Assembly (NCBI GenBank): GCA_964019155.1
Contig: OZ025240.1
Location: forward strand, 35,107,507 to 35,171,506
DNA: 64,000 nucleotides
Source: Osedax fenrisi
Lineage: Eukaryota; Annelida; Polychaeta; Sabellida; Siboglinidae
Reading direction: 5' to 3'
Each line of letters starts with the position of its first letter. The first letter of the stretch is position 1. The notes below the pieces were generated by a model, which had not been told where the DNA came from, searched no databases, and was given only the letters and a program-made list of their open reading frames with translations. Shown one piece after another: positions 45,668-57,120 of the stretch. Both the position numbers and the translations under genes were made by a program.

Positions 45668-46020
45668 TTACATAGAGTTTCATGGCTACATTTACACGAG
45701 CAAATATCGAATATAATAGTGTATTTTTCTTTATGCTTGGTAGCCGTTAATTCGAAGTAGCTTGATTGTTCTGATTTCCTCATAGTCCTTACAATGCTGA
45801 GGTAGCTAGAGAGTTTAGCGATCTTGATGCTATCATTGATAATGAAGCTGACCTCCACATTTCTTCAATTTTCAAAACTGTTTCATAAATTACTTCCTTT
45901 TTTTATTATTTGTATCATTTAGATACATATAATTAGAGAGAACATCAACAAATGTTGGCAATTTAGTTGATAACATTAACTTAGATTTAAATTCTGTATT
46001 AAATGGTGTTTTTTTACGAC
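45607..46020 (-). pseudogene. D1: transposon-protein fragment with DICSCKC motif
   Basis: Two stretches of one protein: LPTFVDVLSNYMYLND...KKKEVIYETVLKIEEMW (about 45980-45850, broken frame) and 45830-45660 with TATKHKEKYTIIFDICSCKC ending before a (TA)n tract. Proteins with a 'LFDI--CKC' block after a helical N-terminus occur in invertebrate transposons. I cannot name the family. Duplicated at 57836-58200, where the first part is an open frame. Confidence 0.45.
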
Positions 46021-46065
46021 TAACAAATAGAATAAAATAAATAAATAAACAATTTAATTTCGATC

Positions 46066-46750
46066 GATTAAATACTGTTTTACACGTATTTTAAACGGTA
46101 CAAGGTTTATAACAAGACGAATATTTAGAGGTATAGCATTCCATTTAGTTGGAGCAATATAAGAATATGCCCGTTTCGCGGTACGTTTTAGATTTGGTAT
46201 AGTGACTTTAAGTTGTCGAGTATCATTATTAGATCGTAATGATCTATTATGAACTTTAGATGTGATCTAATATACGTAGGCTGATTATGGGTCAACGTTC
46301 GATGAGTAATGTTAATATTCTTTATTCTGCACGGTATGAGGCATTCAAGATTCTTCTGTATTTCATTTTAAAAGTAATACTTGAGTGGTCGTGTCTAGGT
46401 TATCGATAGATATTCCTAACTGCCGATCTAATAATTCTATCGACAGGAATTAAAGTAGATTTCGGTAGACCAATTAGGAGCGAATTACAGTAATCTAAAG
46501 AGGAGAAAACTAATGAATTAGTTAGAATTGTTGTAGCTCTTTTATTTAAGTAATGCCGTATCTTGCGTATTTTATACAGTACGTAGTTAGCTTTTTTACA
46601 CATGCTACTTATATATTGAATCATAGTTACGTTGTCATCGATTATGACCCCTAAGTATCTGATTGACGTGCTTGGGGTTATTTCATTATTATTGATGAAT
46701 ATCTGTGGATTTAATTTGTGAACTTTTCACTGTATCAAGATATTCAAGAA
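46066..46750 (-). mobile_element. Non-LTR RT 3'-end fragment (copy in D1)
   Basis: Minus strand encodes IRYLGVIIDDNVTMIQYIS, SMCKKANYVLYKIRKIRHYL, FSSLDYCNSLLIGLP, DRIIRSAVRNIYR, then, after a frameshift, RSLRSNNDTRQLKV, RTAKRAYSYIAPTKWNAIPL and FKIRVKQYLID. This is the standard C-terminal half of a non-LTR reverse transcriptase ending at the stop near 46066. It is embedded in, and duplicated with, the D block (46400-46624 equals 58547-58753). Confidence 0.85.
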
Positions 46751-46959
46751 TAATTACATGATGGATAGTTAAAACTTCAGCTGTCACAAAAAGGATGTTT
46801 AGTCAATTACATATCGTGGTAATAAAGATAATGGAAGAATATTATTGAGTAAAAAAATCCTTTAGAATCCTTTAGAATCCTTGATACATAATTAGCTTAT
46901 TTTGTGAATAGTCGTAGCTGCTAAACATTTATATTGTCAGCTTATATTGTCTTTATTTT

Positions 46960-47427
46960 GATATGTTGTCATCTTATTCTTTACTTTAGTAGCAATCGAA
47001 TCGAGTGGATTTAAATGAAAATTTTTTTCAATTAACGGAATATTTTTGTTCCATATATCATTTAGTTTTAATACCGTAGCATGATTAACAAAAGTCTGTC
47101 AGGTAGAGTACACATTATATTATTTTTGACATGTTGCTATATTTTATTCTCGATAATAGAAAATACTTTTGAAATCTAAAAATATAATTTATAGTAAATT
47201 ATGTTATAAATATTTGTAATTATAAAATATACCTGATCAATAGATGTATGGATATGTATTGCATAATCGTTTGCTTTACCACCAGGTAACCTATCAACAG
47301 CAAGTACGAAACATTCCGATGGTGAAGTTTCATGAATAGAATTAAAATGTACGCTATCTTTCATAGTTGAATTAAAGGCTATAGTTAAACTAACATTACA
47401 GAGAAGTCTCTGTCTAGAAGACTCCAA
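46960..47427 (-). pseudogene. D1: further transposon exons, unassigned
   Basis: 47427-47233 encodes CNVSLTIAFNSTMKDSVHFN, PSECFVLAVDRLPGGKANDY and AIHIHTSIDQ before a GTATAT donor. 47140-46960 encodes, across a frameshift, VNHATVLKLNDIWKQNIPLI and DSIATKVKNKMTTYQNK. Duplicated at 59114-59600. 'PGG-A-DYA--I---ID' occurs in several invertebrate transposon proteins. The family is not certain. Confidence 0.4.
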
Positions 47428-47429
47428 GT

Positions 47430-48330
47430 TAACGTAGTTTCGAATACAAATTTAATTGTATATAAAATCTTTTATCATATTCTTGTTAGAGAGAAAAAGT
47501 GATTTAGAAAATTTATTTGAAAAAAATATAGTGGCTTTATTTTAATTAAAAATAACTTTCGATATTGATTGATTGATAATTTATTTAAGCAAATACATAG
47601 CCGAAAATATAATCGAAAGTATAAAGTATAAATATTTGCTAACGATAACATACGTTATAGAAATAAACAAAGAATAATACGAAATTAAAAAATTAAGGAA
47701 ATTAAAACGTTTTACAGTTACCGTAAAAATAAACGAAAAACAATCGAAAGTAGAAATAAATCATATAGTAAAAATAAACGAAAAATGATCAAAATAGAAA
47801 TAAAAGATAGCGTAAAAATAATCGAAAATAGAAATAAAATACATTATTTTGTAAGTGGCATCGAAATATTCAATTTCTACTTTAACTTTATAGAATTCTT
47901 CATCTTGTACCCTGTTTTAGTAATAAATTATTAGTTATATAATTTAATATTTAAATGTTAAATTTTAAATGTTAAATTTTAAATATATTATAAACAGAAC
48001 ATATTAAAAATCAAATAAACCAATACTAGAATGAAACAAACAAATAATGTAATACTTACCAAAATCTGTAATAATAGTAGGTACTTTATTAATTTATATT
48101 TATATTTTAATTGTATAATAAATATATATATATTGATTTATTATCACAATCAAGAACATTGCAGAGAGTATTAATGAAGTTAATATTGCATTCAGATGAT
48201 GGGATATGCTCTATAACTACTGCTAGTGAGTTTGAGTTAGTAATTGATTGAATGTTATTGAGTTTATTTTAGTCGTGGTGATATATGTTTCCGTGCTTCT
48301 GGAATGTCTTTGTTGCTACCTCAAATGACA
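47430..48330. other. AT-rich DNA with GTAAAAATAAACGAAAA tandem words
   Basis: 47690-47850 carries four degenerate copies of a roughly 40-bp unit (GTAAAAATAAACGAAAAA...AAAGTAGAAATAAA). The remainder shows no gene. Confidence 0.55.
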
Positions 48331-48412
48331 TGTCATTCGAGTCGAGAGCTTCTTCTCTGGCATCGTTATATGTGTTCCGTGTAGTAGCTGTTCCAGGGTA
48401 TGCTCATCTGGT

Positions 48413-48545
48413 GATGTTTATTTACACTTAGCTATGTGTTGCTTTAGACTTTTAATGTAAGTTGAAACGTTTTGCTCGTGCTCTTGCCTTATGTGTCTTA
48501 GGTTATATCTATACGCGAGGTGTAGGACATGACCTTCATAAGTGG
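48413..48545 (-). pseudogene. Gag-like fragment next to the Helitron helicase end
   Basis: Directly after the helicase relic the minus strand encodes LAYRYNLRHIRQEHEQNVST and YIKSLKQHIAKC, which resembles the 'R-QE-GESV--Y---L--LA--C' part of retroelement Gag proteins. A following stretch contains REEALDSNDMSFE (also at about 52195-52215). Assignment is tentative. Confidence 0.35.
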
Positions 48546-49330
48546 AGTTGCACTTTGTCCCATCCGGATCTCAATTTCTTAGTAGAATAATTGGAACGCC
48601 AACCTTCAATTCTATCATATGATCTGGTAATCCTGGAAGTTTAATAGAGTTCAGAAATTCGATAGGGTAATCGACAACTTATTCTTCTTTCACTACTCTA
48701 TAGATTGACATATATAATTTTGGATCTCCCGGAAATAAATTAAATAAGCGTTTATATATATTACATACATTATTAAATTTTGATTCTTTATCCAAATATT
48801 TTTATAATAAATTTTTATATAATTTTTCATATTAATTACATCTATTTATTGATTGATTGATTGAATTTTATTGTTATTTTTTTTACAATGATTCTACTTG
48901 GAATTATATCCATATCTTCATTTTTCTTAAAACGTCTTTCCAATATTAGATAGATTTTTTAATTTATATATATCAATTTTTTGATAAATATACTTGCATG
49001 TTTTTGTAAAGTAAATATTTCTATGTAATATTGATAATTTTAGGCAGGCATTTATATGATAGCTTAAGTTCCTCTTCGTACTATAGGTAATATGTGTCTG
49101 AAGTCTCCGCTTAGCAATAATGTTATTCCTCACATTGGTTTTCCATCATTACTATATCTCTTAGCATTCTATCCACTGCCTCAAGAGCATATGTTCCACT
49201 GTGAACTCATCCTATGCAATGAATTTTTATATTTTGATTTTACACATTTTGAATTTATAGGTCTTGAACTTACTGGTTTTGTATTTACAGTTTCTGAATT
49301 TACAGTTTTGCCTCTTTTAAATTTATTTTA

Positions 49331-50040
49331 ATGCCGAAAATTGAATTTTCTATTATTTTTATAGGAATTTTAAATATAAAGTGCGCGGTTCTTCCATTTA
49401 GTAGTAAAGTAATATTTATGTTTCACTGTGCATTCATCCTATGTAATGAATTTACAGGTTTTGATTTTACAGGTTTTGAATTTACAGGATTTGATTTGTC
49501 ATGGTCTGAATTTACAGTTTTGCCTCTTAAATTTATCTTAATGCTGAAAATTGAATTTTCTCTTATTTTTATAGGAATTTTAAATATAAAGTGCGCGGTT
49601 CTTCCATTTAGTAGTAAAGTAATATTTATGTTTCACTGTGCATTCATCCTATGCAATGAATTTACAGGTTTTGATTTTACAGGTTTTGAATTTACAGGAT
49701 TTGATTTGTCATGGTCTGAATTTACAGTTTTGCCTCTTTTAAATTTATCTTAATGCTGAAAATTGAATTTTCTCTTATTTTTATAGTAATTTTAAATATA
49801 AAGTACGCGGTTCTTCCATTTAGTAGTAAAGTAATATTTATGTTTCACTGTGCATTCATCCTATGCAATGAATTTACAGGTTTTGAATTTACAGGATTTT
49901 AATTGACAGGTTTTGAATTTACATGGTCTGAATTTACAGTTTTGCCTCTTTTAATATATCTTAATGCTATAAAATTGAATTTTCTCTTATTTTTATAGGA
50001 ATTTTAAATATAAAATGTGCGGTTCTTCCACTTAGTAGTA
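49331..50040. repeat. 211-bp tandem repeat inside the helicase relic
   Basis: The block GTGCGCGGTTCTTCCATTTA starts at 49381, 49592, 49803 (GTACGCGG) and about 50015, spacing 211-212 bp. Each unit ends with several 15-bp subrepeats (AATTTACAGGTTTTG). It gives a repetitive open frame on + (49331-49753, EFTGFDFTGFEFTGFD), which I read as an artefact. The unit contains the end of the helicase P-loop exon on the minus strand. Confidence 0.9.
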
Positions 50041-51478
50041 AAGTAGCTGCGATACCCGATAATGCCACAGCCAACTGTTCTTTTCCCGCAATTTTATTAT
50101 TAGCTATTACTAAATTTATTAAAAACGTTTTGCAAGTTCCAGGTGGCGCATCTAAAAAAAATAATTTTGTACTGGTGCCACTAAAGTCACCCCGTTTCGA
50201 TCCTCTACCAGTGAGAGAGTAATCTGTCAAATCTAATGTTTTAAGAATAGACCGGATGGTGTAACCAGCATCTTTACACCGGTGTTTCTTAAAAATTTCA
50301 ATCTGAATTTTAAAAATAAACAAAAATAATTGAATATAACATTAAACTGGCAAATGTATATATCAAAATAATTTGTATATGAAATATAAAATAGTTATTT
50401 ATAAGTTATAAATTATAACATACCACATTAGAATCATTTTGACCTAATTCTATATTTTGCAAAGAAATTGCCTCATGATCCTTTACTTTTCCAATTAAAT
50501 TAGTAACATGGTCTGGAAATATAATAATAGTAAGATTAAAATTAAGCTTTATTTACGTGACACTGTCCATAGATATTATTAAATTATATTAGATTTAAAT
50601 ATGAAATCATATAGAATACCCTATATAAACCATTCCTCATATATGAGGTATTAGTTAACTATATATTCTGAAAAGCTATATAACAAATTAATATAATGAT
50701 AATAATATTGGCATATATTTAGGAGTAATGGGGTTCTCTAACACAAAGGACATTATAGGATTTTTCATATTCCGTTTAACCCTGTCTCGACTAGTAAACA
50801 TACCTTTTGTGTAGCCTATTAGTTTTGTGATTTTATCTTGAATAGACTTAATTTGTGATGAATCTATAAATGATATCATTTAGATAACGAGTATATAATA
50901 GTAAGTATTTACCTTTCTGAACTTGCTCAGCCAATTGTTTTCTCTCTAAAATTTCCTTTTTTAGTATTATTTTTATTCCTCATATTTCGTTACACTTATC
51001 AAATTTTGCTCTTAACGTTGAAACTTCCACTTTGAGGGAATTGATAATCCTCATTTCTTCAGTTTTCTGGGTACCTAATGAAATCACATGTAAGTTAATT
51101 ATATGTTGTAGAATTAAATATAATTAAATTACAAAATATATATATATATTATATATATAATATATATATATATGTTTATTTACCAGTACCCGTATTCCTT
51201 GATATGGAAATTTAATTAAATTAAATTATATATGTTGTTTAATTTAATTATACATATGCAGGGTTCAATTTAAATAAATCACAAAACTAAATCACAAAAT
51301 CTAAGACCTAAAATGATATACCGACTTAATATACAACAACTATCATATATAATTTAATTACATTTATCCAATGAATCGTCAGAAAAAAATCCCTGCCCTT
51401 CTTGAAGATTATATGATGGTCGTTCTATTTCCAAATACTCTATAAATGATAAATAATAGTATAGTTGTAATATATATA
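49895..51478. repeat. Segmental duplication, U2-E1 copy
   Basis: About 1.58 kb, colinear and highly similar with 54795-56352 in the same orientation, covering helicase P-loop, DUF4806-like exon and coiled-coil exons. The copies differ by single bases and small indels (for example a codon pair missing after KEQLA in the second). Confidence 0.92.
50235..51074 (-). pseudogene. U2: DUF4806-like gene exons, fused to Helitron helicase
   Basis: Minus-strand exons: 51074-50913 (MRIINSLKVEVSTLRAKFDK, one stop, then EILERKQLAEQVQK), 50863-50804 (SSQIKSIQDKITKLIGYTK), 50512-50424 (DHVTNLIGKVKDHEAISLQ), and 50302 onward with KDAGYTIRSILKTLDLTDYS then LTGRGSKRGDFSGTST. Internal borders are phase 1 until the last intron, which is phase 0. 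The final exon resembles the start of the DUF4806 domain ('--RRILK-L----LA--YSW-G--GKRAF'). It continues without a stop into LFFLDAPPGT of the helicase at about 50190. Transposon-associated; exact function unknown. Confidence 0.6.
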
Positions 51479-51868
51479 TAAATATATGTACCGAATTATT
51501 GTAATAAACTATAGTTCAACTAGTAACATGTACTAAATTTGAAAGTTATTTATTAATTATTAATAAACATATCATATAATATTTAACTAGATTCACCTTA
51601 AAGAAAAATGTTTATTTCAAAATATTTCTATGACAAACATAAAAAAATATGCCCTTTTTAAGTCTAAAAAATATACACATTTTTTTTACTCATAAGGTAT
51701 ATGTAAAACTTTTTCAGAAAAAGTGACGCTTTTGTGTATGTGATAATTTAAAATCTATATAACCTTCTTAATAATGGTTGTATTGTAATAATATGTTAAC
51801 ATATTATATATAATATAAATATAATATAAAAATCAATATTCAAATACTAAATGTTACTGTTTATTTTA

Positions 51869-51905
<37 letters not shown>

Positions 51906-52190
51906 ATTAACGTAAAACCGATAACATTTATATTTATCAATTTTTTTTTTAATTAGAAATAACTTTCAAAATAATGTTTGAATTTGACTACTTTTTTCAG
52001 AGTTTATATATAATGTAAAGATCACTATAAAATAATATAAAAATAATATATTTAACAATTTATTATATAAATAAAAAAGATAGATTTATAAAAATATTAC
52101 ACTTTATTTTATACATTAATATTATAATCAATGATATATCACGATTATATCTCCTCTTAATTAAATATTCAATATCATCCTTTCTTCGAA
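51200..52190. other. Non-coding part of the U2 repeat block
   Basis: Shares 51500-52140 with 43860-44500. A weak exon copy of DLEIEQ...FFSED lies near 51365-51440 (minus strand) with altered codons. (TA)n at 51874-51902. Confidence 0.6.
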
Positions 52191-52479
52191 TGACATGTCG
52201 TTCGAGTCGAGAGCTTCTTTTCTGGTCTTATGTGATTCTTTATTCAAATATTTTTCTAATAAATTTTTATATAATTTTGATATATATTTATTGTTCTTTT
52301 TTACAATGATTCTACTTGGAATTATATCCATATCTTCATTTTTCCAATATCTAATAGATTTTTTTCAAACTCTATATCTCAATTTGTTTGTTAAATACTT
52401 GCATGTTATTGTAAAGTAAATATTTCTATGTATTTCAATTATATTGATGACTTTAGGCAGGCATTTATATGATAGCTCA

Positions 52480-53165
52480 CGTTCCTCTTCGTACTATAGG
52501 TAACATTTGTCTGAAATCTCTGCTTAGCATAAATGTTATACCTCACATTGGTTTTCCATCATTACTATATCTCTTAGCATTCTATCCACTGCTTCAAGAT
52601 CATATTTATGTTTCACTGTGCACTCATCCTATGCAATGAATTTACAGGTTTTTATTTTACAGGTTTTGAATTTACAGGATTTTAATTGACAGTTTTGAAT
52701 TTACATGGTCTGAATTTACAGTGTTGCCTCTTTTTAATATATCTTAATGCTATAAAATTGAAATTTCTCTTATTTTTATAGGAATTTTAAATATAAAATG
52801 CGCGGTTCTTCCATTTAGTAGTAAAGTAGCTGCGATACCCGATAATGCCACAGCCAACTGTTCTTTTCCCGCAATTTTATTATTAGCTATTAATAAATTT
52901 ATTAAAAACGTTTTACCAGTTCCAGGTGGCACATCTAAATAGAATAATTTCTCTTCTTTATTATTAACACTGCAATATAGTATCATATACTATTATACAT
53001 CATAGTTATGTTCTTCTGATATAGAGGAACCAATTTCAATGTTTACAAATCCGTATTTCTGCAAGGAATCTCCTCCCATTATTTTAACTATTTCTTGCAC
53101 GAATGCCAGAGATTTGAGAAAGTGTTCTTCATTATACTCTTCTTCTGTATTATGTCATCTTGTAT
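52480..53165 (-). pseudogene. E2: second Helitron-type helicase relic
   Basis: Minus strand: 53160-53010 encodes EEHFLKSLAFVQEIVKIMGG and GFVNIE, the helicase segment just before the P-loop. 52986-52750 encodes LFYLDVPPGTGKTFLINLLI (intact Walker A), AVALSGIAATLLLNGRTAHF. Then come a decayed spacer and LEAVDRMLRDIVMM near 52600-52555. It lacks the DUF4806-like fusion seen in E1 and E3, and is a more ordinary Helitron fragment. Confidence 0.75.
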
Positions 53166-53334
53166 ATGTTGAACAATAGTAGACTGAATTATTAAGTATT
53201 ATATTGTAATTTGCGTACTTCTGATTATTATACTGATTTTTATCAAAATGCACGCTACATACTATCAGATTATTAAGATACTTGTATACAAAGAAGCTAT
53301 CCAAGTAAGTAGTGAGATCAGTTAATATGTATAC

Positions 53335-53480
53335 GATATGCGTTGAACACGTATCATTGATTCATAGTGATTCGTGTTCGATGCAGATCATGCGGCTATG
53401 TTTTAGATACGTATCATGGATACGTGTTTGATACGTATCATGGATACGTGTGTGATTATTATCATAGATATGTATCTGAT
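53335..53480 (+). repeat. GATACGTATCATGGATACGTGTTT tandem words
   Basis: Three to five degenerate copies of a 24-bp unit, itself partly palindromic (ATACGTAT). No gene. Confidence 0.6.
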
Positions 53481-54280
53481 GTTTAATATATACATAATTA
53501 ATATAAATATATACATATTAATTACTAGTAAATTTGTATGACATATCTCCAGTTATTAGTTATAAATTAGAAGTATTAGTATTAAATCTTAGTTATATTA
53601 AAAAATGCATGTTAGAAAATTGTATCTGTATATTTTAAAAATCAATTATAATTGTTCAATCTTAAATAATTATAAATTATAATAATTTCATGAATTATAT
53701 AATTATAAAATTAAATTAAAATATATTTAAAAATAAACCTTATATTATTAATAGTATTTATATTAATGTACTTTAAAGTATTTTAATTAAAATAAGAAGA
53801 ATTAGAAAACACAATGTATATCTAAATCAAATGTATTACTATTAATAATAATTTACCAAGTACTGTAGTCAAGATATTAAATAACAATCTAGGAGAAATT
53901 CTAAGAAATACTAAACAAATTCGGATATTTAAAAGAATATTAGAGGGGTGAATTATGAATCAGAGACCAAGAGAAGAATTATTTTAATGCATATTTTTTT
54001 ATATCATGTATTATTTGCTGTTAATTACCAGAAATTAATTAATTGGACATTGAAATAGGAAATAATGTATACAATCTTTAATATAAACTCTTGTTACACT
54101 TATTCCATTGCTACATATTTTTTTTGTATTCTATTATGATGTTTATTTTATGTTTTTATATTATTATTTGTTGTTAATTTATATGTCGAAAGATTTATTT
54201 AATAAATAATATAATATCAAAATAAAAAAAGTATAATTATCTATAATATATTAATATATTTATTCAATATAATACAATTG
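53481..54280. other. AT-rich spacer
   Basis: No recognisable content. Confidence 0.5.
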
Positions 54281-54284
54281 TAAA

Positions 54285-54391
54285 CTATGTTAAACACTCT
54301 GATCTACGTTTACGGTTACAATTACGCAGGAAATTCGATAACTTTTCTAAAATAATTGTATCTGTTGTTGAGTGAGTCTTATGTACTGTAG
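54285..54391 (-). pseudogene. DUF4806-like C-terminal exon (copy 1)
   Basis: After acceptor TTTTTTCAG the minus strand reads (A)TVHKTHSTTDTIILEKLSN followed by FLRNC and a basic tail to TAG. It matches in length, phase (one base carried in) and pattern the exon at 60913-61004 (AHSTSTKIECEKAIEEFLRQ). 'E--I--FLR-A--R' endings are typical of DUF4806 proteins. Confidence 0.5.
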
Positions 54392-54559
54392 CTGAAAAAA
54401 TATAATTATAATTAATAATTATTAAATTACAATTTAAATAACTAACAGATTATACATTTTCCAATTAATGTATCCAAAAAATTAATTTTGTCCCTTCCAA
54501 TTTTTGAATAATGACTCCATACCCCTCGTGTTGCCACCTTCTCACACATACATATCAAC

Positions 54560-55200
54560 GTACTAGCATCCTAAAATCCTTTAGAATCCATACTATAGGT
54601 AACATTTGTCTGAAATCTCTGCTTAGCATAAATGTTATACCTCACATTAGTTTTCCATCATTACTATATCTCTTAGCATTCTATCCACTGCTTCAAGATC
54701 ATATTTATGTTTCACTGTGCACTCATCCTATGCAATGAATTTACAGGTTTTTATTTTACAGGTTTTGAATTTACAGGATTTTAATTGACATGTTTTGAAT
54801 TTACATGGTCTGAATTTATAGTTTTGCCTCTTTTAATATATCTTAATGCTATAAAATTGAATTTTCTCTTATTTTTATAGGAATTTTAAATATAAAATGT
54901 GCGGTTCTTCCACTTAGTAGTAAAGTAGCTGCGATACCTGATAATGCCAACTGTTCTTTTCCCGCAATTTTATTCTTAGCTATTACTAAATTTATTAAAA
55001 ACGTTTTGCAAGTTCCAGGTGGCGCATCTAAAAAGAATAATTTTGTACTGGTGCCACTAAAGTCACCCCGTTTCGATCCTCTACTAGTGAGAGAGTAATC
55101 TGTCAGATCTAATGTTTTAAGAATAGACCGGATGGTGTAACCAGCATCTTTACACCGGTGTTTCTTAAAAATTTCAATCTGAATTTTAAAAATAAACAAA
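54560..55200 (-). pseudogene. E3: Helitron helicase fused to DUF4806-like exon
   Basis: 55178-54849 is one open frame on the minus strand: HRCKDAGYTIRSILKTLDLT, SRGSKRGDFSGTST, then FFLDAPPGTCKTFLINLVIA and RTAHFIFKIPIKI. Further helicase sequence (LEAVDRMLRDIVMM) lies at about 54700-54650, after one copy of the AATTTACAG subrepeat region. It is a copy of E1 without the 211-bp array. Confidence 0.7.
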
Positions 55201-56352
55201 AATAATTGAATATAACATTAAACTGGCAAATGTATATATCAAAATAATTTGTATATGAAATATAAAATAGTTATTTATAAGTTATAAATTATAACATACC
55301 ACATTAGAATCATTTTGACCTAATTCTATATTTTGCAAAGAAATTGCCTCATGATCCTTTACTTTTCCAATTAAATTAGTAACATGGTCTGGAAATATAA
55401 TAATAGTAAGATTAAAATTAAGCTTTATTTACGTGACACTGTCCATAGATATTATTAAATTATATTAGATTTAAATATGAAATCATATAGAATACCCTAT
55501 ATAAACCATTCCTCATATATGAGGTATTAGTTAACTATATATTCTGAAAAGCTATATAACAAATTAATATAATGATAATAATATTGGCATATATTTAGGA
55601 GTAGTGGGGTTCTCTAACACAAAGGAAATTATAGGATTTTTCATATTCCGTTTAACCCTGTCTCGACTAGTAAACATACCTTTTGTGTAGCCTATTAGTT
55701 TTGTGATTTTATCTTGAATAGATTTAATTTGTGATGAATCTATAAATGATATCATTTAGATAACGAGTATATAATAGTAAGTATTTACCTTTCTGAACTT
55801 GCTCAGCCAATTGTTTTCTCTCTAAAATTTCCTTTTTTGTATTATTTTTATGCCTCATATTTCGTTACACTTATCAAATTTTGCTCTTAACGTTTAAAAT
55901 TCCACTTTGAGGCATTTGATAATCCTCATTTCTTCAGTTTTCTGGGTACCTAATGAAATCACATGTAAGTTAATTATATGTTGTAGAATTAAATATAATT
56001 AAATTACAAAATATATATATATATTATATATAATATATATATATATGTTTGTTTACCAGTACCCGTATCCCTTGATATGGAAATTTAATTAAATTAAATT
56101 ATATATGTTGTTTAATTTAATTATACATATGCAGGGTTAATTTTAAATAAATCACAAAACTAAATCACAAAATCTAAGACCTAAAATGAAATACCGACTT
56201 AATATACAACAACTATCATATATAATTTAATTACCATTATCCTTAGAATCTTCAGAAAAAAATCCCTGCCCTTCTTGAAGATTATATGATGGTCGTTCTA
56301 TTTCCAAATCCGCTATAAATGATAAATAATAGTATAGTTGTAATATATATAT
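54795..56352. repeat. Segmental duplication, U3-E3 copy
   Basis: Partner of 49895-51478. Confidence 0.92.
55280..56320 (-). pseudogene. U3: coiled-coil exons of the DUF4806-like gene
   Basis: Same exon order as U2: about 55949-55790 (SLKVEF-like coil, frame-shifted by deletions), 55739-55681 (SSQIKSIQDKITKLIGYTK), 55388-55300 (DHVTNLIGKVKDHEAISLQ). An upstream exon near 56312-56235 encodes DLEIERPSYNLQEGQGFFSE. The frame is broken in the first coil exon. Lies between the non-LTR ORF1 fragment and E3. Confidence 0.6.
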
Positions 56353-56520
56353 ATTCTTTGTGTCATCTTCTTACGCCACTTATCAATTACTTCTTTCGAG
56401 TCCTTCAAATAGAGCCGTAAATGTATACTCTTCATGACAGTTTGGATATCAGTTTTAAGGATAGTAGAATAAGAAATAGGAGCGAGGGACTTTTTTTTAG
56501 ATAATTACAAAAACTAATGT

Positions 56521-56888
56521 TTATATTTGAAATACTAGAGGAGATTTCATCAATATTTTTTTGTACATCAATGGTAGGTGAAGAGGTAACGTTAGCAGTA
56601 ATAAGTGATATAGAATTGGTTTTTTACAAGGGTTGCAGATGAATAGGAAGTTTGGGCTATTAAATATAGCTTTGGCATAGTTTGGGATTGACTTAGATTT
56701 ATTATTAAATGCGAATTGAACTTTGATAAAATTAGCATCATATAAACACATAAAATGTATTTTTTGCATCCAGTACACTCGATTGACTCCGAAATTGTAG
56801 ATTTAGAGCAATGAAGGCATGCTGATGACATATTAGCGACTGAGAAGTTAATTATGTAAATACTTCTAGACGAAATTATATATGACAA
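56521..56888 (-). pseudogene. Non-LTR ORF1 fragment with PHD-type zinc finger
   Basis: Minus strand: MSSACLHCSKSTISESIECT then GCKK, continuing after a one-base shift as HFMCLYDANFIKVQF and FLFICNPC. The Cys/His spacing fits a PHD finger, common at the N-terminus of ORF1 proteins of invertebrate non-LTR elements. 56580-56521 continues with a Ser/Leu-rich region. Frameshifted and truncated. It interrupts the D2-U3 order seen as D1-U1 elsewhere. Confidence 0.65.
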
Positions 56889-57120
56889 CTAAACTTATAT
56901 GCAGTGGAAGTAGCAGCCGACTACCTCATAAGCTTGATCCGAAGGAGATCCCCGGATTCAGATCACGAGACGGCAGGAATGATCAAATTATATGTATATA
57001 TAATATCTTCTTATATGCAGGCGCAATACATGTACATAGGCAGGCAGATTCAATAGAAATCGTCGCGCGAAATTGAAATTCAATAGAAAGTTATAATATT
57101 GAATAAAACACATCCGTACG
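56889..57120. other. Unique spacer
   Basis: A short G+C-richer stretch (56900-57075) open on +, with no recognisable family. It may be the untranslated start of the non-LTR element on the minus strand (reads CTTCCACTGCATATAAG...). Confidence 0.4.

Larger units (their letters stand above)
44914..47405. repeat. Segmental duplication, D1 copy
   Basis: About 2.5 kb colinear and highly similar with 57141-59660 in the same orientation, including transposase exons, the embedded non-LTR fragment and non-coding spacers. Small indels distinguish them (for example an extra TTCTTTAT codon pair in D2 near 57290). Confidence 0.92.
48413..50230 (-). pseudogene. E1: Helitron-type Pif1 helicase relic
   Basis: Minus-strand order: 50230-49967 with the Walker A region FFLDAPPGTCKTFLINLVIA (a Cys replaces the usual Gly of GTGKT), AVALSGIAATLLLSGRTAHF and IFKIPIKI; a spacer of 211-bp tandem repeats; about 49180-49080 with LEAVDRMLRDIVMM and RRLQT-type sequence; 49080-48927 with degraded GDFRHILPIVRRGT and HINACLKLS; 48735-48550 with YPIEFLNSIKLPGLPDHMIE, LKVGVPIILLRN. 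These are motifs of the helicase of Helitrons (5'-3' DNA helicase of rolling-circle transposons). Stops and tandem insertions inactivate it. The Rep nuclease part is absent. Confidence 0.8.

Noticed and set aside
49331..49753. 140-codon plus-strand ORF with EFTGFDFTGFE repeats
   Set aside because: Antisense to helicase relic sequence and generated by the 211-bp tandem array.
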